Source of the DNA: Chinchilla lanigera
Lineage: Eukaryota; Chordata; Mammalia; Rodentia; Chinchillidae
Length of the DNA stretch: 64,000 nucleotides
Assembly: GCF_000276665.1 (NCBI RefSeq)
Contig: NW_004955404.1
Location: forward strand, 32,374,589-32,438,588
Direction: 5' to 3'
How positions within the stretch are numbered: position 1 is the first letter of the stretch; the number at the start of each line of letters is the position of its first letter. Shown here in pieces: positions 10,985 to 22,014 of this stretch. Position numbers and translations under genes: made by a program. The notes under the pieces were generated by a model, which did no database searches, was not told where the DNA came from, and saw only the letters and a list, made by a program, of their open reading frames with translations.

Positions 10985-11620
10985 TTTTAAATAAAGAGAA
11001 ACAATAAAAACAATACAGAATTTCAAAATGAGATGATAAGAAATTGACAATGGTTATTATATTGCATATTGTTATCTTCAAAATGTTATTATATTGCATG
11101 TTCTTATTTTGCTCAGATTACCAGTTATAGGCATGAAAAATTGATCAAACAAGCTGTTCCTTTCAATGAACTAATAGAAATTAGTAGTACAATTATCTTA
11201 GCTATCGTATGTATATATATATAACTTTTTTTCCCCTTCCTTCTTTTCTCTTTTCCTCCAGCCCCTTTGTTCTTTCTTTTGAGCAGTTTCTTTCCCTTTT
11301 ACTATAACTATTTTACCTCTTGAATCTTATTTACTCTTTCAGGATCTTACACTAGGGAGACAATATGATGTTTACACATAAGAGTCTGATTTATTTCACT
11401 TATGAGTATGGTTTCTAGTTGCATCCATCTACCTATAAAAGCCTCGAGTTTATCTTTCTTTATAGCTGAGTAGTACTCCTTTTTATAAAAGTACCATATC
11501 TTTTTTAACCAGTCTTCAGTTGATGGGCATTTGTGTTGTTTCCAAGATTTAGCTATTATAAATTGTGCTGCTATAAACATGGATGCACATATACCTCTGT
11601 GGAAGAAATGAAAACATAGT
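10985..11620 (-). mobile_element. 5'-truncated younger L1 3' end nested in the old L1
   Basis: The left border is T-rich on the plus strand (tttttcttttttattttaaa), as expected for the poly(A) end of a minus-strand L1. The body runs through a 3'UTR and into the C-terminal end of ORF2 at 11347-11580. Old L1 sequence resumes at about 11625. Confidence 0.75.
11347..11580 (-). pseudogene. L1 ORF2 C-terminal fragment
   Basis: A 77-residue open stretch carries CPSTEDWLKKIWY and KEYYSAIKKDKLEAF, clear matches to the conserved C-terminal region of the L1 ORF2 protein (CPSTDEWIKKMWY and EYYSAIKKNE type motifs). It lacks the endonuclease and reverse-transcriptase domains because the insertion is 5' truncated. 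It is a dead fragment of the enzyme that copies L1 RNA into DNA. Confidence 0.85.
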
Positions 11621-12429
11621 TTCCCTTTTCATCTTGAGCTTTGAGATTTCTCCCTTCTTTGATAGTCTAGCTAGAGATTTGTGATTTCTTTATCTTTTAA
11701 AACAGCAATTTTTCATTTCATGCATCTTTCAAGTTATTTTTAAGCCTGTGTCATTTACTTATGCTCTGATTTTTATTATTTTTTTCCTTCTGCTAATTTT
11801 AGGTTTGGTTTATTCTGCTTTTCTAGGTCTCAGTTCTCAGTAGGGGTTTATTTGAAATCCCTCTACTTTTTGATATAGGTATTTATTTCTATAACATTTA
11901 TCTTAGTATTACTTTTACTGTATCCAATAGGTTTTGAAATGTTGTATTTTCATTTTCATTTTCATTTGTTCAAAGAATTTTTTTATAATTTCCTTCCCAT
12001 TTCTTCAATGACTCCCTGGTTATTCTCAGCAGTATGCTGTTTAATTCTTATGTACATGCCTAGTTTCCAGCGTTACTCTTGGTGATTCTAGTTTTATTTG
12101 GTTGTGGAAGATACATTATATAATTTTAATTATTTAACTTACTAAGACTTGTTTTGTCCCTTAATATATGTTTAATCCTGGGGACATTCCATGTGTTGAT
12201 GAGAATAAGTTGTATTCTGCAGCTGTTGCATAAAATGTCCTGTAGGTATCTATTAGGTCCATTTTCTCTGTAGTGTCTATTGACTCTGATATTTTTTTGT
12301 TGATATTTTGTCAAGGTGATTTGTTCATTATTGAAACTGGAGCATCAAATTCCCCAATTATTATTATATCGGTATTTGTTCCCCACTTTAGATCCAAAAA
12401 TATTAGTTTCATACATGTGAATACTGCAG

Positions 12430-12495
12430 TATTAGAATTATATATATATAACTGTATTATACATATATTGAATTATATATATTTATAATTGTTAT
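12430..12495. repeat. AT dinucleotide-rich tract
   Basis: Runs of TA repeats (tatatatata) within the old L1. Low complexity. Confidence 0.6.
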
Positions 12496-13278
12496 ATCCT
12501 CTTACTGCATTGATCCTTTTATCACTATGTAATGATCTTCTTTGTCATGTTCTGTTTGTTTTAAGGAATTTGACTTAATATCAGTTTTATCTAAGTATAA
12601 ATATTTGTGCTAGTTTCTGATTTTAGTTCACATAAAATAAATTTTCCATCTCCGCTTTTAGTCTCTCTACTAATGAAGTGAGTCTTTTTCTAGACAGTAT
12701 ATAGTTGGGTCTTTTTAATCCATTTGGATAATCTATAGCTTTTAATTGGACAATTTAATCTATTTCTATTCAAGGTTATAATTGATAAGTAAGAACTTAT
12801 TCCTGCATTTTGTTCATTGTTTTCTGATTGTTTTGTGTATTCTTTGTTCCTCTCTACCTCTTGTATTGTTTACTTTTGTGGTCTGGTGGTTTTGATTAGC
12901 TTTGATTGTTTTTTCTATTTCATTTGTGTACCTATTTTAAAAGTAAGTTTCAGTTTTATTGTTTCATGCAGTTTTGTTCAGTTTTTCTTAGATGTAGAAC
13001 GCCTTTAGGGATCTATATTTTAAAGCCAATCTGTGGTAGTAACTTCCCTTAGTTTTTTATTATCTAAAACTTTATTTATTTCATTTCTGAAGCGTATCTT
13101 TGCTGAATATAGTAATTTTAATTGATAGTTTTCTTCTTGTTTGCTTTATGACTTTGAATATATTCTTTTCAGACCTGAAGTATTCTGCTGAGAAATTTGC
13201 CATTAATGTGGGGGATTATATGTGACCTTTTATATTATATTTTCACTTGTTATATTTGAAATTCCTCTCTTTGGCTTG

Positions 13279-13388
13279 TTTATTGTTGTTGTTATTTTGT
13301 TTTGTTTTGTTTTTTGTGTTGGTAATCGAACTCATGACCTCATGCATGCCAGGCAGGCACTGTGTGCCTGAGCTGTATCCCCAGTCCA
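13279..13388 (-). mobile_element. tRNA-derived ID-like SINE
   Basis: The reverse of the SINE at 2448: T-rich end (gttattttgttttgttttg) on the left, then 'gaactcatgacctcatgcatgccaggcaggc' reading back to 'ctgtatccccagtcc'. It is flanked by tctctttggctt (13266-13277) and tctctttgactt (13389-13400), a 12-bp target duplication with one mismatch. Confidence 0.85.
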
Positions 13389-13833
13389 TCTCTTTGACTT
13401 TTGATAGTGTGACTATAATACACCCCATATGCCTTGTAAATAGTGAGGATTTTTTGGTTGAGTCTACATAAGGGTCTTTTAATTTTTTTTGATTCAAATG
13501 TTCAAATTTGATTCAAGATTTTGAAATTTTTCAGCTGTTGTTTTATTAACTCATTTTAAAATTTTTTTTCCAATTTTTCTATTTCTGAAACATTCATAAT
13601 ATGAGTAGTTCTTTGGTTAATGATGCTTAATAAATTCTATTGGCTTTCCTCACTCTTTTTAATCTTTTCTTCTGACAGAGTTACTTTGAAAATCTTATCT
13701 TCCAAATTCAGAAATTTAGTTATTTTTATGATTATTTCTTTGTTGAAGTTCTTTTTAAAATCATAAACAGTTTTGCACATCTAATTGAGTTGTCTATCTG
13801 TTTTTTTGGAATTACTATATTTGCTTACTTTGG

Positions 13834-13940
13834 ATGCAGGGTCTCACTATTTAGTATAGGCTGACCTTGAACTTGCAGTGATCCTCCCGCCTCAGCCTCC
13901 CAAGTGCTAGGAGTACAGGTATGTGCCACCATACCTGACC
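13834..13940 (-). mobile_element. B1-like SINE
   Basis: The plus strand reads 'gggtctcactatttag', 'gatcctcccgcctcagcctcc' and 'gtgccaccatacctgac', a reversed B1 element. Confidence 0.85.
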
Positions 13941-13962
13941 CATACTTCCTTTTTTCATGCTT

Positions 13963-14081
13963 CTTATGTCCCTATTTTGATATCTGCACATCTGATAGGA
14001 GAGTCATCTCTTGAAACTTTATAGAGTACCTTTCACAGGAAAAGACTGTGATAATATGTTGATTAAATCAATGCTTTAGTT
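13963..14081. repeat. 119-bp direct repeat, copy A
   Basis: Matches 16202-16320 in the same orientation with about seven mismatches by eye and no visible gap. It begins 'cttatgtccctattttgata'. Confidence 0.85.
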
Positions 14082-14502
14082 ATGAAAGGATATCAAAATA
14101 CAGTCTCTGTCTGACTGTTTTTCAGCTGTAATCAACATCAGCAGTGTCTGTGAATGCCTTAGTGGTCTAGCCTGAAGATCTTTGTGAAACTAGTGGTACA
14201 ACTTTGCTGTGGACATGAGACACTGCAGGAAGGTGTAGTCACCAAACCCACAGAGGCAATAGTTGATGGGAACAGAGAGTCCTTAACTGTTGAAAGTGTG
14301 GACCGTGGAGCAACATAGCCAGGAGTCACACAAAGGTGACCACTGATGGCTGCAGCAGTTGCCACAATGCTAGTGGTGCTGGCCACAGAAAGATATGTCC
14401 TTGGGTCCTGTGGAGGAAGGCACCAATGGGTGCAAGGCCTCTGAGAATGGCATGATGCCAAGGTGTCTTTTCCCTTTGGGCCAATCACATGTAATAGTAT
14501 CT
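14082..14502. other. Moderately GC-rich stretch of unknown origin
   Basis: Contains 'ggagcaacatagccagg', 'ggctgcagcagttgccac' and 'gccacaatgctagtggtgc'. It might be the 5'UTR or another part of the antisense L1, but I could not assign it. The minus-strand open frame across it has no recognisable domain. Confidence 0.3.
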
Positions 14503-14903
14503 TGCTATGGTTTAGATAGAAAGTGTTCCCCAAAAGTCTCATCTGTTCAGAGGTGAGGATTTCAGAAGGTGATTGGATCATTGGGTGCTAATACATCATT
14601 GATGAGTCCATAGGTAAATGTCCTATTAACAGGTGGGGCCAGCTTGGAGGAAGTGAGGTACCGGGGAGTGTGCCTTTGGAGGGTATGGCGCTTGCTCTGG
14701 TCCTTTCTCTTTTTCTCTGCTTTCAGCTGCTGTGAGGTGAACATTTTTCCTCAGCCGTGCCCCTCTGCCATGATATTTGTGCTTCAGAGCCAACCAGTCA
14801 TGGACTGAACACTCTGAAATTGTGAGCCAAAAATATACCTCTCTTTCTCCCATTTTTCAGTGTCAGATATTTTGTCCCAGCTATAGGAAAGCTGACTAAT
14901 ATA
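14503..14903 (+). mobile_element. MaLR-type solo LTR
   Basis: Starts 'tgctatggtttagatag', contains 'gtgattggatcattggg', 'ggtggggccagcttggagg', 'gtgaacatttttcctcagcc' and ends 'gctgactaatata'. It is the classic MaLR LTR layout in plus orientation. Confidence 0.8.
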
Positions 14904-14904
14904 A

Positions 14905-16150
14905 ATGGTATTGTACATTTAATTTCTATTTCTCTCATTGTCTAGCACTTTATCAAATATTCATTGTTTTATATGTTTCATATTTATTGGTCATTTTGAT
15001 ATTCTCTTTTTTATGTTGTGTCTTTGAGGCTTTTCCCCATTTTTCTGTTGGCATATTTATTTCTTATTGATTAATAGATATTCTTTGTGAGTTCTCAATG
15101 TAGACTTTTTCAGATTTATGAATGGGAAATCTCATCCCATTATGGGTATTTCTTCTCATCTTTGAGTTGTATATTTTGGCAAAATGTTCATGTTTGTATT
15201 TATAATTTTAGTATACTTAAATTTATCAATTTCCATTTTTAGAAATAATGCATTTTGTTTGCTATTTAAGAAATCTTTCCTTCCTTATATATCACAAAAA
15301 TATTTTTCTTTGATTTCTTCTAAATTCTTATATCTTTCAACTTTAAATCTGCAACATACCTAGTATTTATGTTTCTGTGTGATGTGAAGTCAAGATTAAT
15401 TTTTTAAAGTGGATATCAATTGACCCATCACCATTTATTGAAAACACCTTTCAATATACTGTAGTGTCACCTTTAATGTAAATCTAGGGAGAGTATATGC
15501 CCAGTTTTGAGGACCCAGAGAGTTGATTTAGTTGTGTATCACTGAATACCATTTCTCCAAATAAGCCTTAATATCTAGTAAGGTAAATCCTGTGTTATTT
15601 GAATTCAAATTTAGTTACCAATTTTTTGCCTTTGCATTTCTATATAAATGTTTAAGGTTCCTTATTTTCTGTAAAAAAATTTTTACTGAGGATTTAACTT
15701 TTATTGTGGTGAATCTACAAAATACTTTGGGAATGATTAACATCTAAATCATTTTCCAATCCATAACATGTGTCTGTTTATTCCAGTTTTCTTTAGTAAC
15801 TCTAATAATACTTTCAATAAAGTCTTACATATCTTTTTAGATTTATTTCTAAATAGCTATTTATACAACAATAAACGGTATGTTTTGTACTTTATTTTCT
15901 GTTTGCTACTATACATGAAAATAAATTAATTATATATTGATATTTTATTCAGAAAAATTTATAAATTCTAATAATCTACATGCAAATTCTTTTGGGTTTT
16001 CCATGTCCACAATTGTGTTATCTGTCAAAGAAAAAGAACTGAGTGACTTATGGTCCTATTTCTCAATTATTTTGAGAAATAAAGGGGTAGGGTGTTTGCT
16101 TATTTTAGCATAGTGACTAGAACCTCTTATAGACTATAATAGTGACTCTC
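14905..16150 (-). mobile_element. Old L1M fragment, antisense
   Basis: Contains antisense L1M text such as 'cattttgatattctctttt', 'ttgacccatcaccatttatt', 'gtagtgtcacctttaatg' and 'ttttgggttttccatgtcc'. It is strongly diverged and no coding frame survives. Confidence 0.55.
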
Positions 16151-16201
16151 TTTAGCTGTTCTCAAGCTGAAAGAAAAGCTTTGAGAATTCTGCCTTTTTT
16201 T

Positions 16202-16320
16202 CTTATGTCTTTATTTTGATATCTGCACATCAGATAGGAGAGTCATCTCTTGAAACTTTATAGAATACCTTTCACAGGAAAAGACTGTGATAGTATGTTG
16301 ATTAAATCGATGTTTTAGTT
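16202..16320. repeat. 119-bp direct repeat, copy B
   Basis: Second copy of the segment at 13963-14081, 2239 bp downstream, begins 'cttatgtctttattttgata'. Confidence 0.85.
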
Positions 16321-17421
16321 TGTGATAGTGTTTCTTAAACAAATTTTTTACATATTAGATTTATTTAAGGGCAATCAAATTTATTGTCACCAAAACTATA
16401 TTACTTTATGTAAATATACTCCTGATACTCATGATAAGTTACAAATGCTTGAACCTGCTCTACTGAACATCATAGCTCACCCAGCCTATACTGGGTGTAC
16501 TCAGAACACTTGCACTAGCCCAAGGTTGTGCAAAGTTATCCAACACGAAGCCTGTTTTATAATACAGTGCAAAATAATTTATGTAATTTACAAAATGCTG
16601 CACTGAGAATGAAAAACAAAGTGATTGAACAGATATGCTTTTATATTTTCCTAAAGCCAGAAGTCACAAACTGTATCATCAGAATCTGGCAACAGTGTAC
16701 AATCGATGTGTGTGTGTGCACACATGGATGAATGCAGCATTATTACCTAATGCTTTGGTTAAATCTCAAAATGAAGTTAACATTTTTATCCTTTGTGTTT
16801 TCCATAATTTCTCTATACAGTGCTTTAGCTACTTATCTCTGAATAAATATATTAGTTAATTACAATTCAACCTGAACTCTCCTTCCCTTTTTTAAAACTA
16901 AATTTGCAACACTTCTTAATACTATTTACTATAATTTCCTTTTTCTTACTTTTTTCAGTGATGAGACTCCAGCTTCTCACTTCTGTTTTGTAACTTCTAC
17001 TCACCAGTTGTGATTGGCTTGATTTTGAAAAGAAAACTTATTGAGCAAGTTCTTTGCCAAATACCACATTTTACCAACCACTATACCTTTTCAAGTGCTA
17101 TGCTATTCCTTGAAAGTACTGGAACCTCTGAAAATTCCTAGATTAGCTTGTTAACTCTAATAACAATTTCTTATTCTCATTAAATTCTTTGTGTCACATA
17201 TGTTATTGTGACCTGTAACAGACACTGCTAATTGTTCATGATATTTGAAGCGTAACCCCACACCTATACTTCCTAACAGGTTTTACAAAGGAATACCTTT
17301 GGTCAGATAATGATTACATTTCCCACACAATTTCACCACCAAGTATAACTATTTGATTAATTTTTGGCAAGTGATATTAGGGAGGAAATGATATTCTGAC
17401 CTTCTCACTCAAAAATGAAGG
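16321..17421. other. No feature recognised
   Basis: AT-rich DNA with no assignable repeat or exon. It holds only a short tgtgtgtgtg run near 16709. Confidence 0.4.
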
Positions 17422-17612
17422 TGTTAGCCAGGGATAATGGCACTTATAATTTGGGGAACTTGAGACAAGAGGATCACAAGATCAAGTCCAGGGCATATTA
17501 GTAAATTGGTGAGACCCTATCTCAAAAAAAAAAAAAAAAAAGAAATTAAAGTATGAGGATATAGCTCAGTTAAAAGGCCCAGGGTTCAATACCCAGTGTC
17601 AAGAAAAGAAAG
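17422..17612 (+). mobile_element. Dimeric SINE: B1-like left half plus ID-like right half
   Basis: The left half reads 'gttagccagggataatggc ... gagaccctatctc' followed by an 18-base A-run. The right half reads 'atatagctcagttaaaaggcccagggttcaatacccagtg', which is tRNA/ID-like. Similar dimers recur at 18.2, 22.6, 28.1 and 28.8 kb. Confidence 0.7.
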
Positions 17613-17804
17613 ATGTTTGCCTTCACATTTTCTTTCTTATTGAATAAAAATGGGTGACAGTGAAATTGAGCCAAGAAATACTTGCTACATGAGCCCTTGG
17701 TGGCTTTTTGCAGGATTACCTTCCTAGCTGAATTGTCCTCCTTACTGACATAAGATCAGAGAGAATCAGACTCTTGTAGGATTTTGTTTTTGTTTTGTTG
17801 GGTT

Positions 17805-17962
17805 CTTTTTTTTTGAGACAGGGTCTCACTATGTAGTTCAGGCTGGCCTTGAACTCACTGTGTAGCCCTGGCTGGCCTTGAACATGCAGTAATATAGTAA
17901 AATAGCCTTGGCCTCCTGAGTGCTGGGATTACAGGCACGTGCCATCAATCTCAGCTTGTGCC
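17805..17962 (-). mobile_element. B1-like SINE
   Basis: The plus strand shows a T-run, 'gagacagggtctcactatg', two successive 'ggctggccttgaac' words and 'gtgctgggattacaggcacg'. It is a reversed B1 with an internal duplication as in standard B1. Confidence 0.85.
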
Positions 17963-18187
17963 GCCATGGCCGGCTAAAGTTTTGTTTTACTGAAGTTATT
18001 GGATTTTGGAATTTTTGTAGGAATGTATTCTATACTATTTTGTGATATTTAGTATTCCAACCTGTTCTCCTCTGTCTGTTTCACACTGATTAAGGCGTGG
18101 AACAAAGTTCCTCTACTGTGATGTTGTGAAAATGTTGCTTTCATCAGGAAGTAGTAGAAGTTTATTGAAAGTGTGGGAGTAATTTCC

Positions 18188-18375
18188 ATGTGTGGTGGTC
18201 TATGCCTGCAGTCCTGACAGTCTGGGAGGATGAAGCAGGATGATTGCAAGTGTGAGTGTAGCAACACACAGTAAAATTTTGTCTCAAAATTTAAAAAAAA
18301 TTATTTCCTCTGAAGGGCTGGGGTTATAGTTCAATGTGAACCCTTAGGTTCAGACTCTAATACTGGCAAAGAAAA
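18188..18375 (+). mobile_element. Dimeric B1/ID-like SINE, degraded
   Basis: 'tgtgtggtggtctatgcctg', 'ctgggaggatgaagcagg', an A-run near 18291-18300, then 'gggctggggttatagttcaatg' and an A-rich tail. Confidence 0.6.
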
Positions 18376-18486
18376 AAAAAGAAAAGAAGATAAGAGGAGA
18401 GGAGAGGGGAGAGGAGGGGAGAAGAGGGGAGGGGAGCAGAGGAAAGAAGGGAAGGGGAAAAGAGGGGAGGGGAGGGGAGGGGAGGG
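18368..18486. repeat. Purine-rich simple repeat (GGGGA/GGAGA type)
   Basis: An almost pure A/G tract on the plus strand growing from the A-rich tail of the SINE, ending in repeats of ggagggga. Confidence 0.9.
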
Positions 18487-18740
18487 TCATGCCTTTTTTA
18501 GCTGATGCTAGGCATACAATATAATCTCTTGTCAAATTTTCCAAATTCAAGTGCAATATATATTTGTCTATGCTAATGTATTCACGACATAATATGTAAT
18601 TGGAAAAAAACATCAATTCTTCTCAAAACCCAATATTTGGTGTGACTTTTGTATTCCTAAATAAATGCTAACTGAATTGAATCAAGATGAACTGGATTGA
18701 ACAGAAAGAAATTGAATTAAATTGACTTTTTGAATCATGC

Positions 18741-18803
18741 AGTAATACTCATGCCTCGGCCTCCTGAGTGCAGGGATTACGGACACATGCCACCACTCTC
18801 AGC
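18741..18803 (-). mobile_element. Short B1 head fragment with its own target duplication
   Basis: A 63-bp reversed B1 piece ('cctcggcctcctgagtg', 'gggattacggacacatgcc') lies between perfect 11-bp repeats ttgaatcatgc (18730-18740 and 18804-18814). The A-tailed half of B1 is missing. Confidence 0.7.
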
Positions 18804-18814
18804 TTGAATCATGC

Positions 18815-19550
18815 TTCACTGTTTTAATGAAGTTTGGCTATAGAAATAAGTTAAAAACATGACCATAAAATACTTGGATTTTGTCATATTCACACTGTTA
18901 TTAATATTAAATGATCAGTTCATGTTATCTTGTTACTTTGTCATTGTTCCCCCTTAGAATCCTACTGGCTAGAGAGAAATCATAATTTTATTCCCTGATG
19001 ATTCCTTATGTTAGGTACTGAAATTAAAAAGATGCACGTTATACAGTCTGCTCATTAGAATGAAGATTAATTTCCTTCTTGGGGATTTTCTGCTCTCCAT
19101 TTCCATGCAGATAAACAAAGTTTACACAGAATGGCTAGACTTTAAATGCTGATCATGTTTTATACTCTTTTATACTCTTTATACTGATAATTTTATACTC
19201 TTTAAATAAGTAAGACCAGAACATGTGACCAGCTGTGATACAGAATGTAGAGATCACTTATGAAAAAGAGCAAATATGTGATATCTTTTTCATTTTAATA
19301 TGATTTGAATGACCAACCTGGAAAATCAACTTATCTCTTCACTATTTTAGCTTCATTTTAGTATACTTTCACTAATCTCTCTACCATCTAAGAAGTATAT
19401 GTGAATGTATGTATATGCAAATTTAAGTGTTAGTTACAATCTTGATCTCCATTTTCTTATCTCTAATCATACTTAATACTATTTTGTTATTTATAAGAAT
19501 ATACTTCCTCACAGAAAAAAGATTCCATCAAAGTCATCTATGGGCATACT
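18815..19550. other. Mostly unique DNA
   Basis: Only a small 'tttatactctt' repetition at about 19158-19202 stands out. Confidence 0.4.
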
Positions 19551-19929
19551 TGTTATGGTTTGTGTCTGGATGTCCCCCAAAAGCCTCATGCAGTCATGGG
19601 GGGTGGACTTTTCAAAGGCAGCTGAATCTAGAGTTTATGATTTGTGCATTGTCTAGTGCTGAGATTGGTGGTGTGAGTGATACATCCGCCTTAGAAAAGG
19701 TAGCTTGCATACAATATAAGGGAGGAAAAGAGGCTTGCTTCCCCCTTTTGCTCTTGTTACCTTTTCTGTCTTCCACCTCCATGAACTGTTACTCTTGCGC
19801 TATGCTACCTTGCCTTGGAACCAGCTGATTATGGACTGAAAACTCTACAAACTATGAGCTAAACCTTTTGCTCCTTAACCTTGAATGTTGGGTATTTTTT
19901 CACAGTAATGAGAGAAAGTAACTAAGACA
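19551..19929 (+). repeat. 5' LTR of the MaLR element
   Basis: Starts 'tgttatggtttgtgtctgg' and ends 'gtaactaagaca'. Shares 'tcaaaggcagctgaatctag' and 'gcatacaatataag' with the 3' LTR. Confidence 0.85.
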
Positions 19930-21445
19930 CAATTTGGTACCAGAAGTGGAGTCATTGCTCTGACTATACCTAACCATGTAGTTCAAAAGCCTTTGGGAAT
20001 GACTTGTGGGAAGAGTTTGGAAAGGTTCAGAAATACTGAAAGAGTAGCACTGGAATGCCTTAAGATATTCTGTATGGAATATTCAGGTCAGAGCTCAGAA
20101 AACCAGAAGGCTGATAGAAATTTTGCAAGTAAAGACCAGGTTTGGAAGGTTTCTGCTGGAAAGAATAACTACATTGGTTGCTGGACTCCAGATGATATAT
20201 GCTATAGCTTGGCAGAAAGTTTGTCTGCATTTTGCTTATCTCCAGAGAGATTCCTGAAACTAAGATTAAGGGTGGTGGACTGATTAATCTGGCAGAAGAT
20301 ATTTCAAAAATGGTGAGGAAGTACCATGGCTGTTGTTGGGGTTTCTAGCCAGATTTATGTTGAGAATCACTAACAAAGAGCCCAGAAGAATGATTTTAAA
20401 TGTTGCAAGTTTGGCCAAAATGGAAGCTCCAGTAAACCTGTGGACTGCAAAGGTAGAGCAGAGGAAATCTTGATTGCTGAGAAGAGGAGAATACCAAAGA
20501 TGCCTTTGGGCATCAGAAGAAGCAATAGTATCTCATGCTTTGCAGCCTCAAAATTACAAAGATGAAAGACTTTTCTTTGAGAAGAAAGGCCCAGAACACC
20601 ATGTTCTAGAATGATAGCAACCATACCATGTTTCAGAATGGTGGCAATCGCACCATGTTCCAGAATGGCAGCATTATAGAGAATTTGTTCCTTAGAATCA
20701 GATTCAGAGTGCTCAGCAATCTAGGCATTTGACCCCGAAAGCCAAGAGAGAAGAAAGCCTGACTACTGCTCCAGCTAGCAGCAGACCTTGGCATCATCCA
20801 CATGGTGCTGGTTTTAGTTGCTTATAGAATGCAAGAATTGTGGGGCGAGGAAGGCTTCCACCTTGATTTCAGAAGAAGGCCTGGGAGTCCAGGCAGTGTG
20901 GCCTTGAGAGCGCAATGTGTGAAGCTGTGAGTGTGAAGTTAAAGGTACAGCAGAGACCCCAGAAGTTTGAAGAAACCGGGAACATGGATTGCCTGAGGAA
21001 ACCTTCAAGGAAGGAGAAAAGCCAGCCCAAGAGAGAAGCCGTGGGGGCTACAACCATTGGAAGTAGCATAGGGGCAGAGCCACAGGAGCCCTTTGGAGCT
21101 CACAACTTGCCACAGATTGCCTCTGATGCTGCACATAAAACTGCAGGGTGTAATGTTTGCCCTGCTGGATTTTGGACTTGCTTTGCTCCCAATCTTTTGT
21201 ATCCCCTGCTTGAAACTTATAGATTGGAAATATCTATCTTGTGCCACTGAAAATTGTAAGTGTTTAACTTTCTTTTCATTTGTACAGGGGTTCACAGCTA
21301 AGAGTTGCCTACATCTCAGAGGAGACTTGGGACTTGAACTTTTCAGTAATGCTAAAACTGTTAGGACTTTGGCAACTCTTAGATATGTACTAAATGCCTT
21401 TTGCATTAAGTGATGTGCATGAGTCTTTGGGGGTCCGGGGCAGAA
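19930..21445 (+). other. MaLR interior, non-coding
   Basis: Purine-biased sequence with imperfect reiterations such as 'accatgttccagaatg' (about 20600-20670). Several short frames of 90-150 codons exist on both strands without retroviral motifs. A related interior occurs reversed at 31.93-33.05 kb, which supports its identity as MaLR internal DNA. Confidence 0.75.
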
Positions 21446-21823
21446 TGTCATGGTTTGTTTCCAGATATTCCCCCAAAGCCTCGTGAGGTCATGGGGACAG
21501 GCTTTTCAAAGGCAGCTGAATCTAGAATTTATGATTGGTTCATTGTCTACTGCTGGGATTGGTTCTATGAGTGCTGCACTTGCCTTAGAGGTGGTAGCTG
21601 CATACAATATAAGTGAGGGAAAGAGGCTTACCTCCTCCTTTTGCTCTTGTTGCCTTTTCTGTTTTCCACCGCCATGAACTATTGCTTCTGTGCCGTGCTA
21701 CCCTGCCTTGGAGCTAGCTGATTATGGACTTAAACCTCTACAAACTGTGAACTAAATAAACATTTCATTCCTTAACTTTGGTTATTGAGTATTTTGTCAC
21801 AACAATAAGAGAAAAGTAAGTCA
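21446..21823 (+). repeat. 3' LTR of the MaLR element
   Basis: Starts 'tgtcatggtttgtttccag', contains 'gaactaaataaacatttc' with an AATAAA signal, and ends 'aaaagtaagtca'. Confidence 0.85.
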
Positions 21824-22014
21824 GCTGTTCAGTAAAAAAGTATATATTTCCCTTCTCAATTTTTTCTTTCCACACATTTCCTTCCTTATCCATTTACTCA
21901 GGATCTTCATTCCCTGTAGTAACTTACCTCCTAACCCTGGTCTACAACTCTGTCTATCCATGTATTCCTTGGTCCTTTTCTTCACCATCCCAGCTTACCC
22001 ATCAGAAGTTTTTT

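Larger units (their letters stand above)
7690..13830 (-). mobile_element. Long antisense L1 (ORF2 and upstream), interrupted by later insertions
   Basis: The ordered antisense L1 landmarks include 'ggatatttattgactagtg' and 'ctgctggatca' (7800s), 'ctcattgtggttttggtttg' (8490), 'ctgtgcagaagcttcttgg' (8730), 'tgagcactatagctttgtag' (9140), reverse-transcriptase-region sequence (9.7-10.9 kb) and endonuclease-region sequence (11.6-12.8 kb). The coding frames are destroyed by many stops. Insertions occur at about 7895-8335, 9270-9639, 10985-11620 and 13279-13388. The right end is uncertain, and 13.0-13.8 kb appears to be the ORF1/5' part. Confidence 0.75.
19551..21823 (+). mobile_element. Near-complete MaLR-type LTR retrotransposon
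   Basis: Two direct LTRs (19551-19929 and 21446-21823) flank a ~1.5-kb interior. The interior opens with 'caatttggtaccagaagtgg', typical of MaLR internal sequence just after the 5' LTR. It closes with a purine-rich tract, 'gggggtccggggcagaa', directly before the 3' LTR, as expected for second-strand priming. No gag, protease or polymerase domain is visible, so the element is non-autonomous and depended on ERVL-type enzymes. The two LTRs differ at many sites, so it is old. A matching 5-bp target duplication was not found. Confidence 0.85.

Noticed and set aside
14159..14581. 140-codon minus-strand frame
   Set aside because: Ends in a MaLR LTR and has no recognisable domain; the source of the DNA is uncertain but coding is not supported.
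18368..18486. Possible G-quadruplex cluster
   Set aside because: Guanine runs are separated mainly by single A within a simple GGGGA repeat; quadruplex potential exists on paper, but it is an ordinary low-complexity tract grown from a SINE tail.
19427..19828. 133-codon frame beginning with a hydrophobic segment
   Set aside because: Starts in AT-rich flank and continues through the MaLR 5' LTR; the apparent membrane segment is a composition effect.
20915..21451. Frames of 106-148 codons on both strands
   Set aside because: They lie in the MaLR interior and 3' LTR; no protease, polymerase, gag or other domain, and both strands are equally open.
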